Source: Bradyrhizobium sp. WSM1417
Lineage (GTDB): Bacteria > Pseudomonadota > Alphaproteobacteria > Rhizobiales > Xanthobacteraceae
Length of the DNA: 64,000 nucleotides
NCBI RefSeq assembly: GCF_000515415.1
Contig: NZ_KI911783.1
Location: 2,532,392 to 2,596,391 of the forward strand
Reading direction: 5' to 3'
Shown here piece after piece: positions 34,395 to 43,254 of the stretch. Made by a program: the position numbers and the translations under genes. The notes under the pieces are model-generated. The model saw only the letters and a list, made by a program, of their open reading frames with translations, searched no databases and was not told where the DNA came from. Within the stretch, counting starts at the first letter, position 1. Every line of letters begins with the position of its first letter.

Positions 34395-35375
34395 ATGGCT
34401 CCGCGCATACCTCTTCTCATCGCGGCGGCCGTCTTGGTCGTGGGTGGCCTGCTCGGCGCGATGCTTCCGGAATACTATCTGCGTCTTCTCAACGTCTCGG
34501 CAATCTCGGCCGTTGCGGTGATCGGGCTCAACTTTGCCTTCGGTTATGCAGGCCTTATCTCACTTGGCCACGCGGCATTTGTCGGGATGGGCGCCTACGG
34601 TCTCGCGATCCTGACCACGACCATTGGCTGGTCGCCTTGGCTGGCGGCGCCGACGGCGATCGTGGCGACCGCCGTGCTGGCGGCGCTTGTCGGTTACCCA
34701 CTGCTGCGCTTGCGCGGCCACTATCTTGCGCTAGCGACGCTCGGCCTCAACGTCTCGCTTTACATCGTGACCTCAAATTGGATCGCGCTTACAGGCGGCA
34801 CCAACGGTATTGCGCGGATTCATGAACTGGCGATCGGTCCGCTCGCCTTTTCCGGCGAGCACCAGTTCCTTTGGCTCGCGCTGGTGGTTTTGGCGCTGGT
34901 CGCTGCAATGGCGGCGATCATGCACGCTTCCCGTCATGGACGTGAAATGATGGCGGTGCGCGATGACGAAATCGCGTCGGAAATGATCGGTATCGATACC
35001 ACACGTGTGAAGATCATGGCGTTCGTGCTGTCAGCCGTGTGCGCTGCCATCGCCGGTTGCCTGTTCGCGCTTCATGTCCGTTTCGTGGCGCCTGAGGACT
35101 TCACCTATGCTCATTCGATTACTTATCTGGCAATGCTGATCGTCGGCGGTGAGGGCACGATTGTCGGCGCCATTCTCGGTGCCGCACTGCTCACCTTCCT
35201 GCCGGAATGGCTGCGCTTTCTAGGCCCCGCCTATCTGCTTTTCTTCGGCCTGCTCATGCTGTGCATTCTGGTGTTCCTGCCGACGGGTCTAGTCGGCCTT
35301 GGAAAGCGATTGCGCCGTGGGTCGCGGAAGCCCGTTTCATCGATATCCGCTCGTGCTCCGGAGGCTACACCATGA
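34395..35375 (+). CDS. ABC permease, LivM type
   Basis: A 326-residue partner permease. Marks are NFAFGYAGLISLGHAAFVGM (residues ~50-70), GGTNGIARIHEL, and the ATPase-docking loop SEMIGIDTTRVKIMAFVLSA. It ends in a short cytoplasmic tail. The ATG at 34395 follows the LivH stop closely; its own stop overlaps the LivG start (ATGA), which couples translation. Intact. Confidence 0.94.
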   Translation: MAPRIPLLIAAAVLVVGGLLGAMLPEYYLRLLNVSAISAVAVIGLNFAFGYAGLISLGHAAFVGMGAYGLAILTTTIGWSPWLAAPTAIVATAVLAALVGYPLLRLRGHYLALATLGLNVSLYIVTSNWIALTGGTNGIARIHELAIGPLAFSGEHQFLWLALVVLALVAAMAAIMHASRHGREMMAVRDDEIASEMIGIDTTRVKIMAFVLSAVCAAIAGCLFALHVRFVAPEDFTYAHSITYLAMLIVGGEGTIVGAILGAALLTFLPEWLRFLGPAYLLFFGLLMLCILVFLPTGLVGLGKRLRRGSRKPVSSISARAPEATP

Positions 35376-36109
35376 ATGTGTTGGAGGCGCGTAGCATCCA
35401 CAAGCGCTATGGCGGTCTTGCCGCTTTGTCGAACGTTGATCTGACTGTCGCAAAGGGACAATTCGTCGCGGTAATCGGCCCGAACGGTGCCGGTAAATCG
35501 ACGCTCCTGAACGTACTGACCGGCCTCGCATTGCCCGACGAAGGGCAGGTGCTTCTCGATGGTCACGCCGTGACACGCATGGCGACCAATCGGCGTATTC
35601 GCGCTGGACTTGGACGAACCTTTCAGCACGGTCGGGTCTTCTCGAGGCTCAGCGTTCTGGAGAATGTTATGACTGGCGCAGCAATACGTGGCGATCTCAG
35701 CGAAGGCGGATTGCGTGACGTCTCGATGGAGATCATCAAACAGATGGGTCTCGGTGCAGAAGCACAGGAGGCTATTGGGTCGCTGTCCTACGGCCGCCGC
35801 CGAATGGTCGAACTGGCGCGTGCGCTCGCGTGTCGCCCGCATGTGCTTCTGCTTGATGAACCAGCAGCGGGCTTGAACTCCGGCGAGGTCGATCAGCTTG
35901 TCGATCGGCTGAACGAATTGCGGGCCGCGCACGGCCTCGCGGTCGTTCTGATCGAGCACAATATGGGCATGGTCATGCGACTCGCCGAACGCATCTTCGT
36001 GCTCAACTTCGGATGCAAGATCGCTGAAGGGACGCCTTCGGAAATCCAAACCGATCCGGCGGTGTTATCGGCCTATCTGGGCGAGGGTTATGTCCATGCT
36101 GGCGTGTAG
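35372..36109 (+). CDS. ABC ATPase, LivG type
   Basis: A 245-residue ATPase. Walker A is GPNGAGKSTLLNVLTG, the signature SYGRRRMVELARALA, Walker B HVLLLDEPAAGLNSGEVDQL and the switch region IEHNMGMVM. RTFQHGRVFSRLSVLENVM is typical of LivG. The signature differs from the usual LSGGQ but is the normal LivG variant. ATG at 35372 (GGAGG 10 bases upstream) overlaps the LivM stop. Pairs with the LivF-type ATPase. Confidence 0.94.
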   Translation: MNVLEARSIHKRYGGLAALSNVDLTVAKGQFVAVIGPNGAGKSTLLNVLTGLALPDEGQVLLDGHAVTRMATNRRIRAGLGRTFQHGRVFSRLSVLENVMTGAAIRGDLSEGGLRDVSMEIIKQMGLGAEAQEAIGSLSYGRRRMVELARALACRPHVLLLDEPAAGLNSGEVDQLVDRLNELRAAHGLAVVLIEHNMGMVMRLAERIFVLNFGCKIAEGTPSEIQTDPAVLSAYLGEGYVHAGV

Positions 36110-36803
36110 AAATCTCGTCGTCGCCCACGGCGACATTTTGGCGCTGCAAGGCGTGAGCCTGAACGTGAATGCGGGAGAAGCCATCGCCCTGATCGGCGCC
36201 AACGGCGCCGGTAAGACTACCCTGTTGCATACCATCTCCGGCCTCAATCGGATCGCTTCTGGGGATATCGCCTTCGAAGATATGTCGATTGCGAATTGGT
36301 CTACCGACCGCCGCGTCGCCAAGGGTATCGCGCACGCGCCCGAAGGGCGGCGCATCTTCCCGGGCCTATCGGTCGAAGAGAACCTAACGCTAGCGACCGT
36401 GACGTGGCGGAAATGGGGGCGATCTATCGCAGCGGATCTCGAACGGGTGTTCGAATTGTTCCCTCGTCTCAAGGAGCGCCGGCGACAGCTTGGCTGGTCG
36501 TTGTCCGGCGGTGAGCAACAGATGCTGGCGATCGGGCGTGCCCTGATGGCAAGGCCGAAGCTGTTGCTGCTCGATGAACCGTCGCTCGGTCTCGCGCCGC
36601 GTCTCGCTGAGGAAGTCTATGAGCGCGTCAAGCTGATCGGAGAGGCAGGCCTCACTATTCTCGTGGTCGAGCAGAACACAGTGCTCGCGCTGTCAGTCGC
36701 CGATCGCGCCTACGTGCTGGAAAACGGGCGGATTGTGCTCGAGGGACCTGCGGACGAACTCAAAAATAATGCGCGGGTGCGCGAAGCCTATCTGGGCCGT
36801 TGA
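36090..36803 (+). CDS. ABC ATPase, LivF type
   Basis: A 237-residue ATPase. Walker A is GANGAGKTTLLHTISG, then GIAHAPEGRRIFPGLSVEEN (a LivF hallmark), signature LSGGEQQMLAIGRALMARP and Walker B LLLLDEPSLGLAPRLAEEV. It overlaps the LivG gene by 20 bases. Together the five genes make a complete importer, so the unit can take up its substrate without outside subunits. Confidence 0.95.
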   Translation: MSMLACRNLVVAHGDILALQGVSLNVNAGEAIALIGANGAGKTTLLHTISGLNRIASGDIAFEDMSIANWSTDRRVAKGIAHAPEGRRIFPGLSVEENLTLATVTWRKWGRSIAADLERVFELFPRLKERRRQLGWSLSGGEQQMLAIGRALMARPKLLLLDEPSLGLAPRLAEEVYERVKLIGEAGLTILVVEQNTVLALSVADRAYVLENGRIVLEGPADELKNNARVREAYLGR

Positions 36804-36824
36804 ATCTGGAATCAAGGAGACCCC

Positions 36825-38141
36825 ATGTATCCCGAAAATCACAAGCAATCGCGCGACCTCTATCAAAGAGCTCTGGAGAGCCTGCCGGGCGGCAATACCC
36901 GCACCACGGTCTTTATGAAACCGTTTCCGATTTATGCGGCATCGGGGTCGGGTTGCCGTGTCCGCGACGTCGACGGCAATGAATATATCGACTGCATCAA
37001 TAACTTCACTTCGCTGATCCATGGCCATGCGCATCCGGCCCTGATCGAGGCGGCAAGCAGACAACTGGCGCTCGGCTCCGCCTTCGGCATGCCGACGGCC
37101 TCCGAGATCGATCTCGCCGAGTTGCTGACGGCACGCTTGCCGTCGGTCGAGCAGGTGCGCTTTGCCAACTCCGGCACCGAAGCCGTAATGATGGCGCTGA
37201 AAGCCGCACGTGCCTACACCGGACGCCCGAAGATCGCGAAATGCGAGGGTGCCTATCACGGTTCGTATGACTATGCGGAGGTCAGCCTCGATCCGACGCC
37301 GTCGGCGTGGGGCGGCAACGCTCCGGTGTCGGTGGCCTATGCGAAGGGTACACCAGACAATGTACTGGCGGATGTCGTCACCATTCCATTCAATGACATC
37401 GAAGCGGCGGTGAGTCTAATCCGCGAGCATGGTGAAGAACTCGCCTGCGTGCTCGTCGATCCGATGCCGAACCGCGCGGGTCTTGTTCCGGCCGACAAAG
37501 CGTATCTCGAAGCATTGCGTCGAGTGACGCGTGAGGTTGGTGCGCTACTGATCTTCGACGAAGTCATCACCTTCCGCCTCGGATATCACGGTGCGCAGGG
37601 TTTGTGGAGCATCGTTCCAGATCTGACCACGCTCGGCAAAATCATCGGCGGTGGCTTTCCGGTCGGTGCCATCGCTGGCGGCAAAGAGTTCATGTCGGTT
37701 TTCGATCCGACGTCAGGCAAGCCCGCGCTGCCGCATGGAGGCACCTTTTCGGCGAATCCCATGACGATGCGGGCAGGAATTGCGGCAATGGAGCTGCTCG
37801 ACAGCGCGGCTTTCGCGCGGCTCGACGCGATTGGTCAGGCCGTGCGCGATGGCATCGACGCGGCGTTCCGGAAGACGGGCGTGCCCGGGCGCACGATCGG
37901 CTTGGGATCGCTGCTGAAGATCCATTTCACTGACCGGAGCATCCGCGACTATCGTACAGCGTATTTGAACGAAGTCGAGACGAAGCGGAAGTCCAAGTTC
38001 AACGCGGGCCTGCTGAACCGCGGCATCTTGGCGGCCGATTACGGATTGATGGCGCTGTCTCTGCCCATGACCGATGCCGACGTTGAGACGATTGTCTCGG
38101 CTACAGCGGCTTCGCTGGAAGAGGTCGCAGCGCTCGACTGA
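36825..38141 (+). CDS. Class III (GSA-type) PLP-dependent aminotransferase
   Basis: A 438-residue enzyme resembling glutamate-1-semialdehyde aminomutase and beta-amino acid aminotransferases. Marks are SLPGGNTRTTVFMKPFPIYA, VRDVDGNEYIDCINNFTSLI, the PLP-phosphate loop NSGTEAVMMALKAARAYTGR, the Asp that pairs with the pyridine N in LLIFDEVITFRLG, and the Schiff-base lysine in LTTLGKIIGGGFPVGA. The substrate is not certain; genomic context with a hydantoinase suggests an amino acid released from an amide. AGGAG precedes the ATG. HemL itself is unlikely because of the operon context. Confidence 0.88.
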   Translation: MYPENHKQSRDLYQRALESLPGGNTRTTVFMKPFPIYAASGSGCRVRDVDGNEYIDCINNFTSLIHGHAHPALIEAASRQLALGSAFGMPTASEIDLAELLTARLPSVEQVRFANSGTEAVMMALKAARAYTGRPKIAKCEGAYHGSYDYAEVSLDPTPSAWGGNAPVSVAYAKGTPDNVLADVVTIPFNDIEAAVSLIREHGEELACVLVDPMPNRAGLVPADKAYLEALRRVTREVGALLIFDEVITFRLGYHGAQGLWSIVPDLTTLGKIIGGGFPVGAIAGGKEFMSVFDPTSGKPALPHGGTFSANPMTMRAGIAAMELLDSAAFARLDAIGQAVRDGIDAAFRKTGVPGRTIGLGSLLKIHFTDRSIRDYRTAYLNEVETKRKSKFNAGLLNRGILAADYGLMALSLPMTDADVETIVSATAASLEEVAALD

Positions 38142-38219
38142 CCGACCGTTCTCTGGTGACCGCTACGCCTGGCGTCGGGCTGACGCCGGGACGGATCCCC
38201 CATTTTCGCAGGGCAAGCG

Positions 38220-39890
38220 ATGACTTTGAAGATTGATCCTATCACACGCTCCGTGGTGCAACATCGGCTCAGTTCGATCGTGAACGAGATGGGAGAAGCG
38301 ATGCTTCGCACCTCCTATTCTCAGATCCTTAATTCCAGCCGCGACTTCTCGCTCGGCATCTGCGACGTGCGCGGACGCCTCATCGCACAGGCTGATCATA
38401 TACCGGTGCACGTTGGCGCACTGTCGTGGGCGACACTGGCCGTGGAGGAGCGATTTGAGAACATCAGACCCGGCGATGTGCTGCTGCTTAACGATCCTTA
38501 TCACGGCGGCAGCCATTTGCCCGATCTCACCGCCTTTGTGCCGGTATTCGACGGTGAACGCCGCCTGTATTGGACCATCGTCCGAGCGCACCAGAGCGAC
38601 ATCGGCGGAGCCACCCACGGCGCCTATAATCCGTGCGCGACGGACATCTGGCAGGAGGGTCTGCGTGTGCCGCCAATCCGTCTCTACGAGGCGGGCAAGC
38701 TGCGTGACGATCTGCTCGACATGCTGGCACTCAACGTGCGTAACCCCCGCGATTTCCGCGGCGATCTCGCAGCGATGGTCGGCGCCGCTCATCTCGGCGA
38801 GCGCCGCGTGCGCCGTCTGTTCGAGGAGTGCGGCGGCGATACCGTCGAAGCCGCTGTCGAAACTATCCTTGATGCTGCCGAACAACAGACGCGTGCCGTC
38901 CTCTCCACTTGGAAGGACGGCGTTTTCTACGGTGAGGCATTCCTCGATGACGACGGCCACGGCCGCAACGACATCCGGATCGCGGCGAAAGTTACCAAGA
39001 AAGGCACTGATATCGAAATCGATCTGTCGGACTCCGATCCGCAGACCACGAGCTTCGTGAATTCCTCGCATGCCAATATGCAAGCTGCAGTCGTAATGGC
39101 CTTCGCCTATCTGATAGATGCCGACATTCCGAAGAATGCCGGGGCATTGCGGCCGCTCAAGGTGGTGGCCAGGCAAGGCACGATCGTCTGGGCCGATCCC
39201 GGCCTGCCTGTGACCATGTGCACTAGCCATCCCTCCAACGAAATCGTCGAAGCCATCGTCAAGGCATTGTCGGCATCGTGTCCGGACCGCGCGATGGCGG
39301 GCTGGAGTCGACGCTTCCGCATCGCCATCCAGGGCGAGGATCCCCGCACGGGACGCGGATTCATCTGGCATATGTTCCAGGCACGACCGGGCGGCGGTGC
39401 GTCGTCCGCCGGTGATGGATGGTCGTCGATCGGTGAGTGGCACACTGTCGGCGGCATCAAGTTCGGCAGCATCGAGGTCGCGGAGGTTCGTTTCCCGTTG
39501 CATTTCAGTCATCATGAATTCCGCGCAAATTCTGGCGGCGAAGGCAAGCATCGTGGTGGTCTCGGCGTCTCCCTCGATCTCGTTATGGAAACTGCAAAGC
39601 CAGCGCTGGCGAACACGGCAGGTGAGGGCACACGCCATGGCGCTTGCGGCATGCTGGGAGGTAGCGACGGCGCACCGCATCATTATGCTCTGATTTCGAA
39701 CGGTAAGGAGCCGCGCGTGCTCCGCACCAAAGAAGTTGGCATCAAGGTGTTACCCGGTGACCGCTTCGAGATTCGTTCCAGCGGTGGCGGAGGATGGGGG
39801 CCACCGGAGCAGCGCTCGCAACAAGCGCACGCGCGCGATGTAGCGCAGGGGCTCGCGATCAGTATCGTAACGACGAACCGGGTAGCTTAA
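38220..39890 (+). CDS. hyuB: Hydantoinase/oxoprolinase subunit B (HyuB)
   Basis: A 556-residue subunit. HyuA/HyuB enzymes use ATP to open hydantoins, 5-oxoproline or related lactams; the same fold also serves acetone/acetophenone carboxylases. Marks are ITRSVVQHRLSSIVNEMGEA, SRDFSLGICDVRGRLIAQAD, VLLLNDPYHGGSHLPDLTAF and a C-terminal GGEGKHRGGLGV and SSGGGGWGPPEQR. It sits 78 bases after the aminotransferase and 2 bases before HyuA, the usual pairing though HyuA more often comes first. Intact. Confidence 0.92.
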   Translation: MTLKIDPITRSVVQHRLSSIVNEMGEAMLRTSYSQILNSSRDFSLGICDVRGRLIAQADHIPVHVGALSWATLAVEERFENIRPGDVLLLNDPYHGGSHLPDLTAFVPVFDGERRLYWTIVRAHQSDIGGATHGAYNPCATDIWQEGLRVPPIRLYEAGKLRDDLLDMLALNVRNPRDFRGDLAAMVGAAHLGERRVRRLFEECGGDTVEAAVETILDAAEQQTRAVLSTWKDGVFYGEAFLDDDGHGRNDIRIAAKVTKKGTDIEIDLSDSDPQTTSFVNSSHANMQAAVVMAFAYLIDADIPKNAGALRPLKVVARQGTIVWADPGLPVTMCTSHPSNEIVEAIVKALSASCPDRAMAGWSRRFRIAIQGEDPRTGRGFIWHMFQARPGGGASSAGDGWSSIGEWHTVGGIKFGSIEVAEVRFPLHFSHHEFRANSGGEGKHRGGLGVSLDLVMETAKPALANTAGEGTRHGACGMLGGSDGAPHHYALISNGKEPRVLRTKEVGIKVLPGDRFEIRSSGGGGWGPPEQRSQQAHARDVAQGLAISIVTTNRVA

Positions 39891-39892
39891 AG

Positions 39893-41935
39893 ATGTTTAC
39901 GATTGGAATCGATGTCGGTGGCACGTACACGGACCTGGTCGCGATCGATCGCGACGGGCGGACCGTCTTTGCAAAGTCACCTTCCACGCCTTCGGATCAA
40001 TCGATCGGAGTGATGACAGGTCTTGAAGAGTTGGCTCGTCGGGTCGGCATGTCCCGTCATGAAATGCTCGGCAAGGCCGATCGCCTCGTGCACGGCACCA
40101 CGGTGGCGACCAACGCGTTGCTAGAGCGCAAGGGCGCGAGGGTAGCTTTGCTGACCACCCAGGGACACCGCGACGTCATCGAGATGCGCGAGGGTCTGAA
40201 GGGTGATCGGTACAATTTGCGTTCGGCCCCGCCGGTGCCGCTGGTGCCCCGCGAGCTTCGGTTGGGCGTACGCGAGCGCATCAAGCCGGATGGTGAAGTG
40301 CTGATTCCGCTCGATCAGGAATCGCTCGGAGAGGCGATCGCCGCGATCCGTGCGTCTGGTGCCACCTCCGTTGCGGTTTGCTTCTTGCACGCATACCGCA
40401 ACCCGGCACACGAGATCGCCGCAGTGGACCGGCTACAGCGCGAGCTGCCTGACCTCAACGTTTCGCGGTCCAGCGACGTGCTACCTCAGATCAAGGAATA
40501 CGAGCGCGTTTCGACGACAATTGTGAATGCTTATGTGGAGCCCGCGGTTCGCCGATACCTCACCAATCTGGAAATGCGCCTAAAGGAAGCCGGATTGGCC
40601 AGTAGCCTGTTCATTATTCTCTCGCATGGCGGCATGGCGCCCGTCGAAGAGGCCGCGCGGCTTGCTGCCGCTACTGTTCTTTCAGGCCCGGCGGGCGGAA
40701 TTTCCGGCTGTCGACGATGCGCAGATTTGTTGGGGGTTCCCGATCTCGTTCCGTTTGATATGGGAGGAACGAGCACCGATATTTCGTTGATCGCCGACGG
40801 CCATGCCACGCTGTCAGCAGACGGCGGATTGGCCGATCAGCGGATCGCACTGCGCAGCCTGGACATCGCCAGCATTGCGGCAGGTGGCGGATCGATCGCG
40901 TCGATCGACGTCGGCGGCACGTTTCGTGTTGGTCCAGAAAGTGCGGGCTCCGTACCCGGACCCGCATGCTACGGCAACGGCGGAACTGAGCCGACTGTCA
41001 CGGATGCAAACGTCATTCTTGGATATCTTGATGCGTCCGCATTCATGGGAGGCAAGCGTCCGCTAGACCGCAATGCCTCTGAGGTAACGATCGATCGGCT
41101 GGCGAAGGCCCTGGGTCTATCGCGCGATGATGCTGCGGCCGGAATCTATCGAATGGTCAATTTGCGCATGGCCGATGGCATCCGCTTGATGACCTTGCGC
41201 CGCGGCGTAGATCCACGTCGCTTTGCCCTACTCAGTTTCGGCGGTGCCGCCGGCCTTCATGCAGCCGAAGTTGCACGCGAACTCGAAATGAAGCGGATAA
41301 TCGCGCCCACAGCCGCATCAGTGCTATCTGCTTGGGGCATGCTGACAAGCGATCTCCGATACGAAGCTAGTAGCACGCACTACAGCGCAGGCAGACGTAT
41401 CACGCCCCAAGAGGTGAGGGCCGTCTTTGCTGGTCTCGAACAACGAAGTGTCAGTCATCTAACTTCGTGGTTTGGTGGAAAAATTGTAACGGAACGTTCC
41501 GCGGAAATGCGGTACGGCGAGCAGATCTTTGAGATCGACGTGCCGCTCTATGGTCTCGATTGGGATTCCAACGAGATTGTTGACAGGATCGAGGAGCTGT
41601 TCCATCGGCGCCACGAGGAACTTTACACATACTCGTCTCCGGACCAGGAAGTCGTTTTCGTGAACGCGAGGGTGGCGGCGGTCGGCGTTATTCCGGAGCT
41701 CGGGCAAGTTGTTCGCGGCCAGGCCATTTCAGAGGCCTGCAAGCCGAAAGGCGTGCGGAAGGCTTTCTTCGGCGAGTGGCGTGACGTGCCCATATTCACT
41801 GCGGAAGAACTGAGACCAGGGAACGAGATTGAAGGGCCGGCGATCATCGAAGCGGAGACCACGACTGTGGTCATTAACAAATTGGATCGTGTTTCCGTCA
41901 ACGAGCTTGGCTGGCTTGATATCTCCCTTGGGTGA
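39893..41935 (+). CDS. hyuA: Hydantoinase/oxoprolinase subunit A (HyuA)
   Basis: A 680-residue ATP-binding subunit. The N-terminal phosphate-binding motif is GIDVGGTYTDLVAIDRDG. VHGTTVATNALLERKGARVA follows, then the core ATPase motifs (VLSGPAGGISGCRRCADLLG; DMGGTSTDISLIADG; ASIAAGGGSIASID). The C-terminal part (LYTYSSPDQEVVFVNARVAA; EGPAIIEAETTTVV) is complete. ATG at 39893 is only two bases after the HyuB stop. Last recognisable gene of the IclR-controlled unit. Confidence 0.93.
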   Translation: MFTIGIDVGGTYTDLVAIDRDGRTVFAKSPSTPSDQSIGVMTGLEELARRVGMSRHEMLGKADRLVHGTTVATNALLERKGARVALLTTQGHRDVIEMREGLKGDRYNLRSAPPVPLVPRELRLGVRERIKPDGEVLIPLDQESLGEAIAAIRASGATSVAVCFLHAYRNPAHEIAAVDRLQRELPDLNVSRSSDVLPQIKEYERVSTTIVNAYVEPAVRRYLTNLEMRLKEAGLASSLFIILSHGGMAPVEEAARLAAATVLSGPAGGISGCRRCADLLGVPDLVPFDMGGTSTDISLIADGHATLSADGGLADQRIALRSLDIASIAAGGGSIASIDVGGTFRVGPESAGSVPGPACYGNGGTEPTVTDANVILGYLDASAFMGGKRPLDRNASEVTIDRLAKALGLSRDDAAAGIYRMVNLRMADGIRLMTLRRGVDPRRFALLSFGGAAGLHAAEVARELEMKRIIAPTAASVLSAWGMLTSDLRYEASSTHYSAGRRITPQEVRAVFAGLEQRSVSHLTSWFGGKIVTERSAEMRYGEQIFEIDVPLYGLDWDSNEIVDRIEELFHRRHEELYTYSSPDQEVVFVNARVAAVGVIPELGQVVRGQAISEACKPKGVRKAFFGEWRDVPIFTAEELRPGNEIEGPAIIEAETTTVVINKLDRVSVNELGWLDISLG

Positions 41936-42108
41936 GCGTTAATCTTGCATTCGGTCCGTTGACGAATTGTCGTCCCCGTCACGACTTGCCACTTGGGAGG
42001 AATCTGATGTGGAAGGCGATTATCCATCGTGACCTACTCTTGCTGGAAGCAATCAGGAGCAATTTCAAGCTTGGGGAATCTACGACACCTAGCCTGCAAC
42101 CAGCGTTG

Positions 42109-42521
42109 CTATGAATGGGTCCATCGAGGGTTGTCAGCCTTCTGCATTTTGTGCAGGTCTTCAGGTTTTAGATTGGTATAGCGTCGCAGCATTCGCCAAT
42201 CTTTATGCCCGGTCACCAATGCAACCTGTTGTATTGAAAACCCAGCTTCGAATAGTCTGCTCGTTCCTTCGTGGCGCAGTTCGTGGAAACACAAATCATC
42301 AATATCGATGGCATCGCATGTCTTGTGGAAGGCAGCTCCCACGGACTTTGAGTGGTAGGGAAAACGCCACCGAGGCCGCGCGTGAGAATCCATTGCTCGA
42401 GTATGATCTGCCACGCATCGTAGCCCGTCGAATTGAGAAGAGGAACCACTTGATGGTTTCCCTCCTTACGTCTCGGGTCTTTGCGATCGCGAATAGTAAC
42501 TGTCCGCTTCTGCATGTCCAA
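42109..42521 (-). pseudogene. Tyrosine-recombinase (phage-type integrase) C-terminal relic
   Basis: DMQKRTVTIRDRKDPRRKEG, then NHQVVPLLNSTGYDAWQII in one frame, and FPYHSKSVGAAFHKTCDAID, CFHELRHEGTSRLFEAGF, VALVTGHKDWRMLRRYTNL in another. The catalytic residues R (HELRHE), H (GHKDW) and nucleophile Y (RRYTNL) are intact, but a frameshift lies near 42370 and the N-terminal DNA-binding domain is missing. It marks a former integrative element at the left side of the Hachiman genes. Confidence 0.8.
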
Positions 42522-42816
42522 GGCGACGGCGCGACACTGGTGGCGCAGCGCATCGTTCGATGGCTTTCAGGACCAGGTAGCGAGACTATCCATACCGACC
42601 GGTAAAGGTGGAGGGAGGTCGCGGCGGTCTTCACCGTTCTCGCTCCAGAACGCCGCAATGAAATCGCAACGAATTGGCTGAAAACAGCGTGAACAAAACG
42701 GGACGGAAGTGCCCGTCACAGCAAGAAAAATCAACAGCTTAGAAGATGCTCACTGCGTTCGGGACGAAGGCGTTGGACGTGGTCAGATCGCAACTTGGAC
42801 AGAATGTCGGTATCGG

Positions 42817-42864
42817 TGGTTGCGCCTCCGCGATTTGAACCCGCGAAGATCTTCGCCCGACCAG
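42817..42864 (-). repeat. tRNA 3'-end-like relic (possible att remnant)
   Basis: The minus strand reads GCGGGTTCAAATCGCGG followed seven bases later by ACCA, the look of a T-arm, acceptor strand and encoded CCA. The stem has mismatches and no anticodon arm can be formed upstream, so it is not a working tRNA. It may be the leftover of a tRNA-directed integration site, 300 bases from an integrase relic. Weak on its own. Confidence 0.35.
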
Positions 42865-42920
42865 GCCGAGAACTGCGCACCGCTTGTTCTAACCGAGCTC
42901 GGTTGAATACGAATTGCTTG

Positions 42921-43217
42921 CTAGGTGCCGTAGATACAGGCCCTATGAGAAAATTTTTCGGTCGTTCCGTCAGTACGGTTCAACCAGAAGCACTTCGTAC
43001 CGAAGTCAGCAGTTCGGACGCTAAAGTGGGTAATTCCGCATCCCTTCTTGGCCTCGGCATCGGGATGGTGCTCCAGTGCCGTTCGTAGAATCACAGTGTC
43101 ATCGGCGCCAACCCGATCGCCCACGTCGTACCGGTGAAGCATGTCATTCAAATATGCAACGGCGTCACCTCTTTTGGCGAAGTGCAGTGGACCGAGGTCG
43201 ATCGGCTTCGCGGGCAT
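42921..43217 (-). CDS. DUF3223 (DCL-like) protein next to HamB
   Basis: A 98-residue protein. The motif order HHPDAEAKKGCGITHFSVRT, then CFWLNRTDGTTEKFSHRACI, is that of DUF3223, the domain of plant DCL proteins, which are linked to rRNA maturation. GGAG lies 7 bases before the ATG at 43217. It begins 37 bases after hamB on the same strand and may be the third gene of the defence operon. An RNA- or nucleic-acid-related role is a guess from the plant homologues. Intact. Confidence 0.7.
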   Translation of the reverse strand: MPAKPIDLGPLHFAKRGDAVAYLNDMLHRYDVGDRVGADDTVILRTALEHHPDAEAKKGCGITHFSVRTADFGTKCFWLNRTDGTTEKFSHRACIYGT

Positions 43218-43254
43218 GTGAAATCTCCATTTCAATCAAGCGGTAAAATTACTG

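Noticed and set aside
36825..38141. Assignment of the aminotransferase as HemL (tetrapyrrole synthesis)
   Set aside because: Alphaproteobacteria make 5-aminolevulinate by HemA from glycine and succinyl-CoA, and the operon context is catabolic.
42817..42864. Possible intact tRNA
   Set aside because: Only a T-arm-like and CCA-like end can be drawn, the T stem has mismatches and there is no anticodon arm, so it is kept only as a weak relic.
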